Positions 33,262-44,803 of a stretch of DNA of 64,000 nt are shown here, piece after piece. Source of the stretch: Cordylochernes scorpioides (taxonomy: Eukaryota; Arthropoda; Arachnida; Pseudoscorpiones; Chernetidae); assembly GCA_030710605.1 (NCBI GenBank), contig CP092879.1, positions 42,401,578 through 42,465,577 on the forward strand. The letters run 5' to 3'. Numbering within the stretch: the first letter of the stretch is position 1; each line of letters opens with the position of its first letter. The position numbers and the translations under genes were made by a program. Under the pieces are notes generated by a model, which was not told the DNA's origin, ran no database searches, and was given only the letters and a program-made list of their open reading frames with translations.

Positions 33262-33515
33262 TATAAAGCGAAGTTTTATCACAAATGTTTCTTTTTACAG
33301 AACGAAAAATCGTATTTTAATTATTTAAGGAGAAATAAAGACTATTCCTATCCTTAGGGATGAAGTATGAAAGGATGAATTGTGAGGAGTAATGATAAAC
33401 GGAAAAATAAAAGTGTCCAGGGATGAGAAATGTTATTTCTCCTTCAAAAATTAAAATTACGATTTTTCGTTCTGTAAAAAGAAACATTTTCGGTAAAACT
33501 TGTTAAACGTCGTTC
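33262..33515. mobile_element. Palindromic MITE
   Basis: The inner arms are strong: TGTTTCTTTTTACAGAACG (from 33,286), with the complement CGTTCTGTAAAAAGAAACA ending at 33,489, and a second paired block AGGAGAAATAA / TTATTTCTCCT. Outer arms (GAAGTTTTATC, AAAACTT) are weaker. It is non-coding. Confidence 0.6.
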
Positions 33516-35191
33516 TATAAAATCACCTTCTTCACTACCATTTTAGTAAATTTGTACATTTCTCTATTCAGTTTTCATATAAATATCATAAAGCAGAGTC
33601 TTAGGGAAAATATCTCACAAAAAGAAAGTCAAAACATATATATAAAACAACGAACTTCTCCTACCCATAATTATGTAAACATTTGGTGTATTTTTACTTT
33701 TTTTGTATAACGAATCATTATATGGAAAAATCTAATAAAAATAAGATGTTGTTGAAAAAATTTATGAAGTCGTAGAGGAAGAGGAAGAACCTTTATTACC
33801 TGAAGGTATAAAACTATAAAAGAAGGACAAAAGATCAAACTATATTTTCCTCAGCAGCTCACGCCGACCCGCCCCATTCACCTAACCGCTAGCCAACATA
33901 AACAATCCAACAAGGCTGCGCTATATAGGCAGATATGTCAATTTGCAAAGACATCACTAAAACTATGCAAATCACAAGAGTATTCTATCGTAGAAATATT
34001 CCGGAATTGTAATTTTCAAAGGATGTATAAAAGTTACAATTCAACTTATGACAAAAGATGTTGACAAAACAAGTAAAAATGTGAAATGTAAAGAAAAGAC
34101 TTCATTAGCGCACCATCTCCCAACAATATATATATTGAGAGATTACATTTTTATAACTAAAATCTCTTGTTTATATAGGTTTTATATTTAAAATAAATTA
34201 TGAAAATATATGTGTGAAAAAGTGAAAGTTGTATAAGCTTATGATTTTTCTTTGTTTTAAAAATGAATAGATGTTGGTTCCATATGCTTGAATTGGATAT
34301 TACACCTTAGTTCTATATATTTTATTGCTTAAAAAGGAACACAACAAAACAAAAAAGAAACTACAATTGCAAATGATTTGATAACTAACTAAGAAAAAAA
34401 AAATCCAAAAAATGATTATGATAAAAAATTGAATATGTCTGCCAGAAAAATGCTTCTATGAATTAAAAAATAATAATAATTACAAAATTAACATATAAAC
34501 TTCAAACAATATATATGAATTAAATATGCTATATAACATTAATATAATTCTCTATGAGAATCTAGGTTCAAGCATGCAATAAATATATAATAATGTATAA
34601 CATAAATATATATGGATAATTAGCATGCTGAAGATGATAAAAAATGTAAAATGAATAATTTAAAAAAATACAAGTTCATTATATCAGATGTTTTCTTATT
34701 TTCAAACAAAAAAAAAGTCTATTTAAATAATAAGAAAAAAAAAGTGTAACAAAACAAAATGAGAAAATAAACAATTTTCAAACTAGACTTCAAAATAAAT
34801 AAGATGCAATTGAAAGAATTTGATTCCTTTAACAAGAACGAGAATCATTAAAATTATTTCATAGAATTATTTCCTTTGGCAGGAAATCGTGTGAGAATAA
34901 ATTTTATTCGTCTTAATTCTTAAGTTAGGCTTCAAAAATGGCGCCAAAATTGTCTTCAGGCGCGTGTTTTGTTTTTCTGTTGAAAAAAAGTATTTGTTAT
35001 TGTTTAATTCCCATTTTATTCTTCTATTGTTTTCAATTTTAATTCAATTTAATCTGTTATATAATTAATATTCTAAACATAAATAGATAAATTATTTTCT
35101 ACGAATTGATAATAATGTTTTATGAAAGAAATATTCAAATGATATTTATTCAAGTATAAAGTTACATTGTTTTCTCTATTTTTGTATAGAG

Positions 35192-35378
35192 CAGGGGTCG
35201 AAAAACCGCGACTCTTTGGATGTGAAGCTGCGGCTTTTTATATAGTTCCATACTTAAATATTATGTATGCGAGTACTATTTATTGTTGGCAAGAAACAAT
35301 CTGTGGCTCTTTAAAAACTTTGAAATTTTGTAAATTGCAATTTTTGACTCTTTCGACTCAAAAGTTTGCCGACCCCTG
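35192..35378. mobile_element. hAT-type MITE, copy 3, with perfect target duplication
   Basis: 187 bp from CAGGGGTCGAAAAACC to TTTGCCGACCCCTG, flanked on both sides by the identical 8-mer GTATAGAG (35,184-35,191 and 35,379-35,386). The 8-bp duplication plus CAGGGG termini establish an hAT-superfamily element. Its interior blocks TTTGGATGTGAAGCTGCGGC and TTGTGGCTC match the copies near 8.2-8.7 kb. Confidence 0.9.
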
Positions 35379-35811
35379 GTATAGAGTTATCATACGAATT
35401 TAATGAATTCAATATATGGATATAAAAAGGCACATTCCCATAATAAATTATAAAATTGTATATTAAACTATTATATAACCATTTTTCAATAATACTAATA
35501 ATACTAAAATCAATAGTAAAACCTCTCACGAAACACTTCCTAAAACCATGATAACTCCATGTTCCATCCTAAAGCTGCTACTTCAATGAAGATTGGAATA
35601 GTTCAGTTCAAGTCCTTTTCGATATTCACTAAAGTGGTGGTTATCAGATGGGTCTCTAAAGAGAGATTTTTCTGTTTTATAATTGAGATCATTTTTACAT
35701 CACCTTTTTATTCTGTTCTATAGTTGTATCCTGTCACATATGCGACTATGAAAAAATTCGTTATATCTAAGCCGAAAAACTCTACATAAATTTGTTTATA
35801 TATTTACCTTA

Positions 35812-36626
35812 ATAAAATTTGTAACAAATAAATTTACTGGTAATGTGTTTCTTTTCAATAATATCATAAAATATTATTTCTACAGACTTTACTGCAATGA
35901 TAAAAGTTATTGAATGAGAGGGCTTGGCTTATCAGTAGTGAACCCTCTCAGCGGTATCTCCAAATTAATCTATAGACTGCTCTACTATTGTATTGGATTG
36001 GTTTGGGATATGACCTGAATTTTCTATGGAAGGCAGCTTAGGGGTGTTTAGTGAACTATGTTCATAAGCTTATAGGTCTGTAGAGGTACATACATATTTT
36101 TTCAATGTATTGCATCGAGCAAAGCTCTTCTACAAATATGGTTTCATAACAAATATATATTAGTAAATTAAATTTATAAAATCAATTGCCGTCTATTGAT
36201 AAAATTTGTAACAAATTAATTTACTGGCAATATGTTTCCTTTCAATAATATCATCAAATATTATCTCTACATACCTTACTGCAATGATAAAAGGTATTGC
36301 ATGAGAAGACTTGGCTCAGCAGTAGTGAACCCTCTCAACGGTTTCGTCAAATTAATCTCCAGACCGCTCTATTATTGTATTGTCGCTGGTTCAAAATCAC
36401 TTTATTAGGTACCGCTCAACAAGAGCAACCTAGTTTATGATAATTGAAACAGTAAATAATATGTGAAGTTATTCACATATTAAACAAAATGTTAACGCGG
36501 GATTCAATCCCGGTTCATGACTGTCGGGAATCGAGGGTGTTACCCACTCGTCCACCGACTTTTATTTTATTATTGTATTGTATTGGTTTGGGATATACCC
36601 TGAATTTTCTATTGAAGGCAGCTTAA
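35812..36626 (+). repeat. Tandem pair of about 240-bp repeats, second unit split by a SINE
   Basis: Unit 1 (35,812-36,048) and unit 2 (36,198-36,382 plus 36,568-36,626) share TTTGTAACAAAT, CTTTACTGCAATGATAAAAG-type blocks, GTGAACCCTCTCA-CGGT and GGTTTGGGATAT...CTGAATTTTCTAT...GGCAGCTTA. Unit 2 is interrupted by the SINE at 36,383-36,567. A diverged related segment lies at 39,663-39,790 (GGCTCATCAGTGGCGAACCC), and weaker ones at about 61,875-61,975 and 63,440-63,545. It is a dispersed family of unknown class. Confidence 0.65.
36383..36567 (-). repeat. tRNA-derived SINE (family S2) with 13-bp target duplication
   Basis: 185 bp inserted into a repeat unit and flanked by the identical 13-mer TATTATTGTATTG (36,370-36,382 and 36,568-36,580). 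On the minus strand it starts with a tRNA-like head (GTCGGTGGACGAGTGGGTAA A-box region; CGGGATTGAATCCCGC B-box arm, 36,488-36,560). It ends AATAAAGTGATTTTGAACC near 36,383. The Ser/Leu-like GGACGAGTGGGTAAC start is suggestive, but there is no complete cloverleaf, so it is not a functional tRNA gene. Part of the same SINE lies in the LINE frame at 47,711-47,829. Confidence 0.85.
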
Positions 36627-37511
36627 GATTTTGTACTTTTAATGAAAATTTTACCTTCTTAAGATAAAGAACCTTTCAGTAAGGAATTTCTTCCTCACTC
36701 CCATACTACTCTAGAGTGCATAAATTAATATAAACGATATGATATTATGCAAATATTGTGTAAATCAAGTTTTATCATTATAGCGATAACCTGCGTTCCT
36801 AACAATATCGATTTATATGGAAAATAAATAAAAGAGAAAGCAATAGTTCTAAAAAAACACAAGTTTTAAAGTTTGGTAATCCACTAACATGTTTGCAAAC
36901 CAATAACCTAAGTGGTGTTAAGAGTTTTAAAGTGTTTGTCAACAGATTAATATTGTTTTTGTAACGCTGAAATATCTTTTAAAAACGTGGATTGTTCTTG
37001 TTGAAATTTTTAACCAAGTTTTATAGAGAACGTTAAAATTATGGATTTATTTTAACGATATCAAAGATATATTTCCACCCAAATATGTTTTTTCTTGTCT
37101 TCTTCTTTCCATAATGGACTCATCTTAAAGCTTCCTTCATATAAAACACTCCTTTTCATTCGGTAAAGTAAAATTATCTGCAATACATATATAATAAGTA
37201 AAACTGAATTCGAGGGTGTGTTCTGTCTTTATTGTATATTCATCTCAAGCTTTCGGGTATTACAAAGCCTTCTACAGGAGTATATGATGGTTTACTCTTG
37301 AAGAAGGGTTTGTGATACCTGAAGCTTGGCATGAATATACAATTAATGACAATTCAAGATGTGTCGCTATAGGTATCATCTCAATATTGATTTGAAATCA
37401 GTTCAAATTGATCCTGTCCTTGACTGGAGGAGGACTATCTCAAGATGGAGGAGCCTCCCTTCTTGAGAACAGTTCTTTATATTTTATCACCAAATGTTTT
37501 TTTTTCTTTTC

Positions 37512-37806
37512 TTATTCCTAGTACACGTGGTACAGGCCTTGATAATCAGGTGGGTAGAAGTAGGCGACTGCTTTTACTGTAAGTGCACTACATGTCTACA
37601 CATGTGAAAAGCAGTTCGACTTTGCACTTAAAAATGTGCCAAAGACCCGTTTGGTTACTTGCACTCGCTGGTGAGGTTAGACTTTTGCAAGAATTGGGGG
37701 CCATTGTAGCATTTTTTTAATCAGAAAAAAAGTGCCCAATGCAAGAATCGAACTCAGCTCGTAGCGGTCGAAAAGCAACGGTTCAGACCATCCTTCCACC
37801 GACCTC
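37512..37806 (-). repeat. SINE family S1, second full-length copy
   Basis: Collinear with 31,097-31,384: the 3' end CCTAGTACACGTGGTACAGG (plus-strand view) at 37,517, the body, and the tRNA-like head at 37,735-37,806 with a degraded B box (AATCGAACTC). The copy is diverged mainly in the head. Confidence 0.8.
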
Positions 37807-38142
37807 CATTGTAAATAATATCATTTTCTTTGTTTAATTTTCATTAATATTTATAACAATTGACTGAGTGTCAATAAATTATTTTGAATTGTCAAATATA
37901 CAATAAAGCAAGAACTCACTTTTGGAAGCCTTTTTGATGATTATTTAAACTCATTACAATGGATATGATCTTATTGCATTTTTCACAACTAAAGCTTCTA
38001 CCCTTCTAGTAATTTTAGTCTAGTATTTATATATATATCTACCATTGGAACCAGTATAATCTGTGAATCATAATAGGAGATAGTCAAGGTAGAGCTAAGA
38101 TCTCTTTGGTTATGACAAATATAGGGTAGATGTAGCTTAAGT

Positions 38143-38329
38143 ACATTCATGGACAATACTTAAGGAAGTGGAAAGTTTTTTTTTAAGGAGACAGAGGAAA
38201 TTTTGTTCACACTTGGTTATCTCGTGTATCAAAAAATCAATGTGTATCAAATATCTTTCAGATTTATTGTTTGAATCACGATATATATGCTAAAAGGTAC
38301 AACCTCCTCGAGTTTTGCTCATCAGTGTA
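38143..38329. mobile_element. Tc1/mariner-type MITE, copy 2
   Basis: 187 bp with ends TACATTCATGGACAATACTT and, inverted, TACACTGATGAGCAAAACTC. The interior (GACAGAGGAAATTTTGTTCA, TGTGTATCAAATATC) matches 20,853-21,079. It is non-coding. Confidence 0.6.
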
Positions 38330-38589
38330 TCATTAGACGCGCTCGTTAAAATTTTAGAGCAAAGAAAATCTTTTGAATAAAAACAATAGGTGTCGTTGAG
38401 CGAAGCGTGTTTTTAATTGTTGGATAAGACCCAAGTTTTCAAACATATCAGCTAAAATGTCTCATTCCTTTAACACCGGTAGAAGAGCATTATGTTCAAA
38501 CGCATGCGTTCACCAATAGAATAAACACTTCCCACAACGATCTACTGTCTTTTAAAAGAAATATCGCAGGACTATAACGAGTATGTTTA

Positions 38590-38700
38590 TATAGCTGGAT
38601 CTGTAAAGAAAAAATAACAAAACAATTTTTCTTTACCTATCCAGGTACGCCCTTTTATATAAACATATTTGATGGTCGCCTTTTGACTCAAGCCATAAAG
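38590..38700. mobile_element. Palindromic MITE (family P), copy 3
   Basis: The left arm GCTGGATCTGTAAAGAAAAA and the right arm TTTCTTTACCTATCCAGGTACG are followed by TTTATATAAACATATTTGATGGTCGCC and a GCCTTTTGACTCAA block, as in copy 1. The left end is truncated compared with copy 1. Confidence 0.55.
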
Positions 38701-39804
38701 AGTATGTTACGTTTTCGTACAAGCTTCAAACTCGCTCTTTTTCAACAGGCGCCTCTCTAATCATTATAAGTATGATTCCTTAGGTCAAGCTAACCTTGTA
38801 CATAAGAAAGATATTCCATATGAACATATGTAACTTTACAATAAAAACAAGTTGTATATCTCTAGACTTTTTATACCAGCAAACTATAAAAAGAGAATAT
38901 GTATTTATTTCCATCGTTGTATTTATCCGTATAGAAAAGAGGAATCCGCCCCCTGGGCCCTTTTCCAGCTAAGTAAATTGGGCGGCACGCCCGAAGATAA
39001 AAAGCTTTCTCAGCTGTCAAAAGTTTCCACAAATAGTTTAAGTAGCAATAAAATTTGATTCTAAGCAGATAGGTCAATTCATCTTCTGCCTGCTGATAAG
39101 ATGCCTGGTCGATGTTTTCGTTACCCTGGTAACCTCAGCATTTGGGATAGAAATCTACAAGATTGTCCCAAAAGTTCGTAAACACTTGCAAAAAAAATTG
39201 AAATACCAATATTAGTCACCATAATATTATTCGACGTTATGTATAATGTATTTGTATTATATATTATTATGTATTATCCGTAATAATATTATTCGCAAAG
39301 TAATAAGAAAAACAACGTTTTAAGAAAAACACGAACTTTTGGGAAAACCTTATATCTTCAGCATTAGTAGGTATCTTTAACATTGAAAACTTTGTATAGA
39401 ATAAATAATTTATAATATAGTCTTTATTTGATATTTGATGATGTATTTGACTCTTCAGAACAGATAGTTGACTCACCAAAAAATACATTACCCGCCCAAA
39501 AACATGGATACATTTGGTCTTTTCCAAAGGTAACCGTAATTGAAAGTCGTTCAATGGAGGGATCGCTAATTAGGGTTTTACTGAATATTTTAAACAGATA
39601 AACATAGCTCCCTCTGTATCTTGAAATTATATAGCAAATGAAAACACTTAAACGCGAAAATGTTTATTTCACACATATATCAAACTTCTATTGTCCATAC
39701 TTCGATGAAAATATATTGGGAGGGATTGGCTCATCAGTGGCGAACCCTCCAAGCGGTTTCACCAATTTAATCTACCAGTCCTTTTCTTTAGAGCTCTAAT
39801 ACTA

Positions 39805-41116
39805 CAAGGTGGGATCAATAAAAAAGGTGAATTATAATTTATTTTAAAAAATAAGAACGATATTAAAAATTAGGACTTGATTTATTCAAAATAATCACCT
39901 TGGCTTTCTATACATCGTCTCCATCGTTCTGGCAACTTGTAAATACCCTCTTTATAGGCTTTCTTAGGAAGAGTGTGAAAAAATCTTGCACCACTTTCTG
40001 GACATCTTCATCCGAGTCAAATCGTTTTCCCTTTAACTCCTTCTTTAGTAGTCCAAAAAGGAAATAGTCAGAGGGGGCTAGGTCTGGACTATATGCAGGA
40101 TGTGTGTTCTAAAACTTCAAAACCTAATTTAATGATTGTAGATACAGTTTTACATGATGTATGCGGCCTTGTATTATCATGAAGGAAGAGAACACCTTCA
40201 CTAAGCTTCCCTCTTCTTTTGTTTCTTAATCCGGGCTTTAGCTTATTTACAAAAATGTCACAATAAAGGTCGCTGTTCATACGCTGCCTTGAGGATAAAA
40301 AATCAAGACAGATTGGTCCATCAACATCCCAAAAAATTGTGTTAACAAAACTTTACCGGCCGAATTTTTGAGGCCTTTTTTTGGTCTTGGAGAGTCGCCT
40401 CGTTTCCATTCCATAGATGCACGTTTTGTCGAAGGATCATAATGATAACACCAACTCTCATCTCCAGTTACAATTTGGTCAAGGAAATTATCACCTTCCT
40501 CTTCATACCGCTTTAACAGAGCCTTTGAAACCCGAAAACGGTTAAGTTTTGGTCCTAATTAAGGAAATGTGGAATCCATCTGCAGCATATTTTTCTAAAT
40601 TGCAATTTTTCTTTTATAATGGTGTGCACAGTTCCATAGATTATATTCAAATTGTCGGCTATGGTAAAAATGGATATTTTCTATCCTCCAAAATTGAGTT
40701 TTCAACCGCATTTATCGTGCTTGGCGTCGCTGTAACACTTGGTCGTCCAGGTCGCTCAATATCGGTACATGTAATTCGTCCATTTTTGAACTCGTTAACC
40801 CATTTATTAATGTTTTTTGAGACAAACAAGACTCACCATAGATAATTTTCATTCTTTGGCATATTTGAGATGTTTGAATGCCTTCTGCATTCAAGAAACG
40901 AATAACTGCACGTTGTTCAAGCGTGGTGCAATCTTTCAAGGGAGCTTCCATTTTAGTTTATTTATAAGTCTCTCCTCGCGCGTGGGAAAAAAGAACAGAA
41001 CACCTTAAATAGTCTCTCGATGTTATATTTTAATATTCTGTGGTTTAAATTATATTTGCTTTTTTTTTAATTTTTAAGAAATAAGATAATTCACCTTATT
41101 TATTGATCCCCCCTTG
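39805..41116 (-). mobile_element. mariner element, full length but decayed
   Basis: 1312 bp flanked by TA (39,803-39,804 and 41,117-41,118). The terminal inverted repeats are CAAGGTGGGATCAATAAA at one end and the near-complement TTTATTGATCCCCCCTTG at the other. Size, TA duplication and transposase content are those of a canonical mariner. It is a separate family from the element at 59,225-60,534 and from the inverted pair at 44.8-59.1 kb. Confidence 0.9.
39990..40951 (-). pseudogene. mariner transposase, disrupted
   Basis: On the minus strand the N-terminus starts at 40,951 (MEAPLKDCTTLEQRAVIRFL), a mariner helix-turn-helix region. The first catalytic motif VTGDESWCYHYDPS lies near 40,440-40,490. 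The second, LHDNTRPHTS, is near 40,150-40,180. The third, SPDLAPSDYFLF, is near 40,040-40,090, consistent with a DD34D mariner. The frame is broken by stops and frameshifts, including one between the second and third motifs, so no active enzyme is made. Confidence 0.85.
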
Positions 41117-41875
41117 TATATTGGATCATTCTGCTTTTATATGCTACACTGAAGGGTGGAATCTCAGAAATGGTATTTGAGAAAATTCTCTATGGACATA
41201 AACTTCTAGGACAGTAGAATTACATTTAACATTTGCATTGAGCAATGCTCTACCGCAATTTTTAAATTTGTTTATTGATTTTTGAACAACTATTGGATGT
41301 TTTGAGAAAAATCAGACATAACCCGGGTTCCCGGAGTGCCGAATACTGAACACACATTACCTTGACTATTTAATTCTGATTCTACTTATAGAGTCTGTAC
41401 TTGAAGGTGACGGTTGTTAACGAAACTATGGAAATTTTGTTTCTGTAATAGCAGAAATTTCACAAATATTTTATAAAATAATCCCTTGAATCAATATTAA
41501 AATAAGAACATTAAGCCTCTAGGGAAAAGTTTCTTTTCATAATTTATATTTATATTTTGCATATTCCTGAATTTCATACTTTTGGATATGAAAGCTAATT
41601 CTTCTTGGGTTAAGGTAGCTTTTGACAGGTTGTCTATTTTATTGAGGTTATTGTTTCTGTTTAGATTTGGATTATCAACTTTTAGTGCCCAAATATTCCA
41701 GGTTTTTATTCTGTCTTCTCTCTATTTCTGTTCTTACTTTCGTGATTTCAGACTTTAGGAAAAATAAAATTGAAGAAATTTTTCCCTGGAGTCTTAATGT
41801 TCTTATTTTAACAAATATTTTAGCTTCCATCATATCTCTTACGCTTATAGCCATTTAGGGAACATAATATGAATA

Positions 41876-41975
41876 NNNNNNNNNNNNNNNNNNNNNNNNN
41901 NNNNNNNNNNNNNNNNNNNNNNNNNNNNNNNNNNNNNNNNNNNNNNNNNNNNNNNNNNNNNNNNNNNNNNNNNNN
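41876..41975. other. Assembly gap (100 N)
   Basis: Exactly 100 consecutive N, the usual placeholder for a gap of unknown length. Sequence on the two sides may not be contiguous. It lies in slit intron B. Confidence 0.99.
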
Positions 41976-42426
41976 ATTTCTGTTCCCTGAGTAGCAAACG
42001 TGAAAACTTCCTAGAAACTACCAAACATTCCCGGAATATACTTAGACCGAAGCAATATCAATTGACCTATATAAAATTGTTCCATAATCATATTTCAAGA
42101 TTATTTTATTTGGATCTTTGCCCAAACTCACCCAATGAAATATAACCTATCCGAAAATATATTTTCCCAATCTTATGACTTCTTAGAGACCTTAAATCAA
42201 CGCGTATTTGATATAAATCAAATTATTTCCACTTCTTGATTGATTGTTCCCAAGCATAAATTCTCGAGCTGACCATTAATTGACTTTTCTCCCAACAAAC
42301 ACTTTCTGATGCCATTAGGTTTAAAACTTTCTCCCATTAGTTTATTTTCATAGAAACCCTATTTATTCCGGCATTGTAGAGAGCATTAATTTATATTTTA
42401 GAAATGAAAAACACTGATTCAAAATA

Positions 42427-42560
42427 CAGTGAAACCTCTCATGGGCGACTTATCTGATACGCGACAACCTCCATGAGAGACCACCCTTTTTTACCATTTG
42501 TAAAAAAGATGTTTATACCTGATCTAATGAATTGAATCATTGAGAGACCAACTCCAGGAA
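42427..42560. mobile_element. pogo/Tigger-like MITE end, partial
   Basis: Preceded by TA and beginning CAGTGAAACCTCTCATGGGC, with repeated GAGAGACCA motifs further in. The terminus resembles pogo/Tigger ends (CAGT..AACC). I find no matching right terminus, so the extent is approximate. Confidence 0.4.
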
Positions 42561-43676
42561 AACATGAAGTATCTATGTTTTCAGATGTACTTCAATGGTA
42601 TATTCTATTGAATATAGTCACAGTAAATAAAGAGTATATTCTATTGAATAGTTATTGAATAGTGTTGAAGATATTACATATAAAAAGACAAAATAAATGT
42701 TTTTTCCTTATTGTATTTTGACAAATTCAGATGAATTTTTCTGAAATTTCTTGTTAGTGAATGATAACATGATACAAATGTTTTAATAACTGTTGCGATA
42801 GAAATTAAGGGAAACTTTCTACAATTGGATTTTCACTGATTACTCCAAAGTTTCTGCCATGAGAGCTTTCACTTCAAAAAGAATCAGAATGCATTCAGAA
42901 ATCTTATTCAATTCTGTAATATATATTTTTTTTCTTTAATTTTCCTGAAAATTGAGAGAGTTGTCTATGCTTCAATCAGGTTCATCTTCTCTGGATTTAG
43001 TGGTCTGAAGCCGGGACTTTAATCTTAAATCTTCATATAGTATACATGAGACCATTGCCACCAGCAACAGAAACCCTGTTCGAACGTCTTCGTCCATCTC
43101 ACATGCCCTCTCTCAAAATGATTCAAATACCCATATGTTTGCCATATTATCGATTTAGAGGCATTTATACGAATCCTAGACAATGCTATGAAATTCTTTA
43201 CAGTAGTGCTGACACCCGTAGAGCACTAAAAGATATTTGAAAATGGTCCATCAAGCATTCACATTGCCCCATCAATCCCTTTCTAGTGGCTGGAATACAT
43301 ATCATACATTTTTACATATCTCTAAGTAGATATTCTATGCAAATATCATTAACCTAGAGAACGAATATTCCTTTAATGTGCTGTTCGCGGATAAAATGTT
43401 CGGTCAGTGTTTATATTTCTAACCTAGTTAATTTCTACCAACCTGAAAATTTCGGATTATTTGTAATACTAACCTTTTGTGATAACTCCTGATTGTGCAA
43501 TTGGAAGTTGCTGACGACCATCTATGATTAGTGAATATTCATAACAGATATCGCAGTCAAACAGCAAATTTCAATTGCACAATCAAGAAAGACCTTTTTC
43601 TCTCCATTTAACCACCTGATACCAGTACAATTTAAATTTAGTACTATTTTTTTCATGTTGATTTGGTGTGTTTCAG

Positions 43677-43748
43677 AGATCTGAGCAATAATGAAATCTC
43701 CTATATTGCTGGGGATGCTTTCTCTGGCCTCAAATTCCTCACCTCTTT
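43677..43748 (+). CDS. slit: slit exon: second LRR of domain 2
   Basis: 72 nt between TTTCAG and GTAAGT. With the shared bases it encodes I, then DLSNNEISYIAGDAFSGLKF, then LTSL, opening the next Leu codon. The L-x-x-N-x-I-x-x-I-x-x-x-A-F pattern is one 24-residue LRR. The DLSNN.IS..A.DA..GL signature matches the second repeat of Slit D2. Entry and exit phase are both 2, like its neighbours. Confidence 0.94.
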
Positions 43749-43914
43749 GTAAGTACTCAGTCGGCCTTGCTGCACTTTTCAATAGAACGCGCATTCGCCT
43801 AGGAGATTATACTCCAAGTTTTAGCTAGTATGTAGTATTATAAGGACTTCATATCAGAAAAAGTATGAAGTAGTTTCGTATCTAATTCGCAATTATTTTC
43901 GGCTCAGTATGAAT

Positions 43915-44130
43915 AGCACACACACATACAGCTTTATTAAGACCACAGATTCACACAGGAAGGAAGCATAGATGGAACTCTTATACTCCAGGTAGCGCAG
44001 AGCCCAACAGCCTCCAGGTCTGACGCATGTCCAATGGCCACACCGTGCATAAGTATCACTTTTTAGCGTATCACTGAAAAGGCGAGTGCGGAATCAGTCG
44101 CGTTTTAGTCTTCGCTTTTCTCATCCACAG
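43915..44130 (-). repeat. Dispersed repeat family R-A, copy 3
   Basis: Shares ACACATACAGCTTTATTAAGA, CAGGAAGGAAGCATAGATGG, CAGCCTCCAGGT and TCTTCGCTTTTCTCATCC with 818-1045 and, inverted, with 13,270-13,520. It begins 166 bp after a slit exon. Confidence 0.65.
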
Positions 44131-44803
44131 TATGAAAGAGCATTAAAGTAAGTTAGCCACACATATCAGAAAATTCATGAAATTATTTTTCAACAAAAAA
44201 ATAGTATTGTATCTTCTACCACTTATTTGTGTGACGTTGTAGCAAAAATCAATATAAGTGTGTTTCTGAATAAATGCTACTAATTATAAATACATAAATG
44301 ATATAATTCATATAATTAATAGTATCTGTGTACAAACAAGCACCTCTACGTATATTTAATTAAAATTAATTATACTATTATACAATTCAATTATCTACGC
44401 TTAGCGCACGTTGGAGTGAATTAAATTATACAATATATAGCGGGTGTTTATACATACACTATACAGAGGGCTCAGAGACTCTATAATTTATATAACCCTC
44501 TGGTACTCCTTAGCTAGCTCATTTCATATCTCTAATTGGATCCATTAACTATATATTCTATTTATCTCTATATTACCACTTGGATATTATATTCAGGGGA
44601 TTTTCCTTCACTATATATAATAATATGCAAATATTAAATGGAGTTACTACATATATATATTTATTTATGAGTGGCGTTGAGTTTGTTGTTTACATAAATA
44701 TGTTGTAATACCTTGAAAAAGGTTGGAGTTTAGCCACACAACTGAAATATTGGCAAATAAATTATATTTTGATCCAATATATGCTTTTTTAATTGATTAT
44801 ATA

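Larger units (their letters stand above)
31595..43676 (+). other. slit: slit intron B (about 12.1 kb, phase 2)
   Basis: GTGAGT at 31,595 to TTTCAG ending 43,676, splitting an Ile codon. It carries the elements annotated below. Nothing is recognised in 31,600-32,110, 32,265-33,260, 33,520-35,190 (very AT-rich), 35,380-35,810, 36,630-37,510, 37,810-38,140, 38,705-39,660, 41,120-42,425 (apart from the N gap) and 42,565-43,670. Short ORFs there, such as 41,667-41,858 and 43,046-43,240, show no family features. Confidence 0.85.

Noticed and set aside
36488-36560. Possible tRNA-Ser/Leu gene
   Set aside because: A and B boxes are present but no complete cloverleaf can be folded, and the sequence belongs to a SINE with its own target duplication.
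41667-41858. 63-codon ORF with hydrophobic, membrane-like stretches
   Set aside because: AT-rich DNA readily gives Leu/Ile/Phe-rich frames; no homology or splice signals, and it sits next to an assembly gap.
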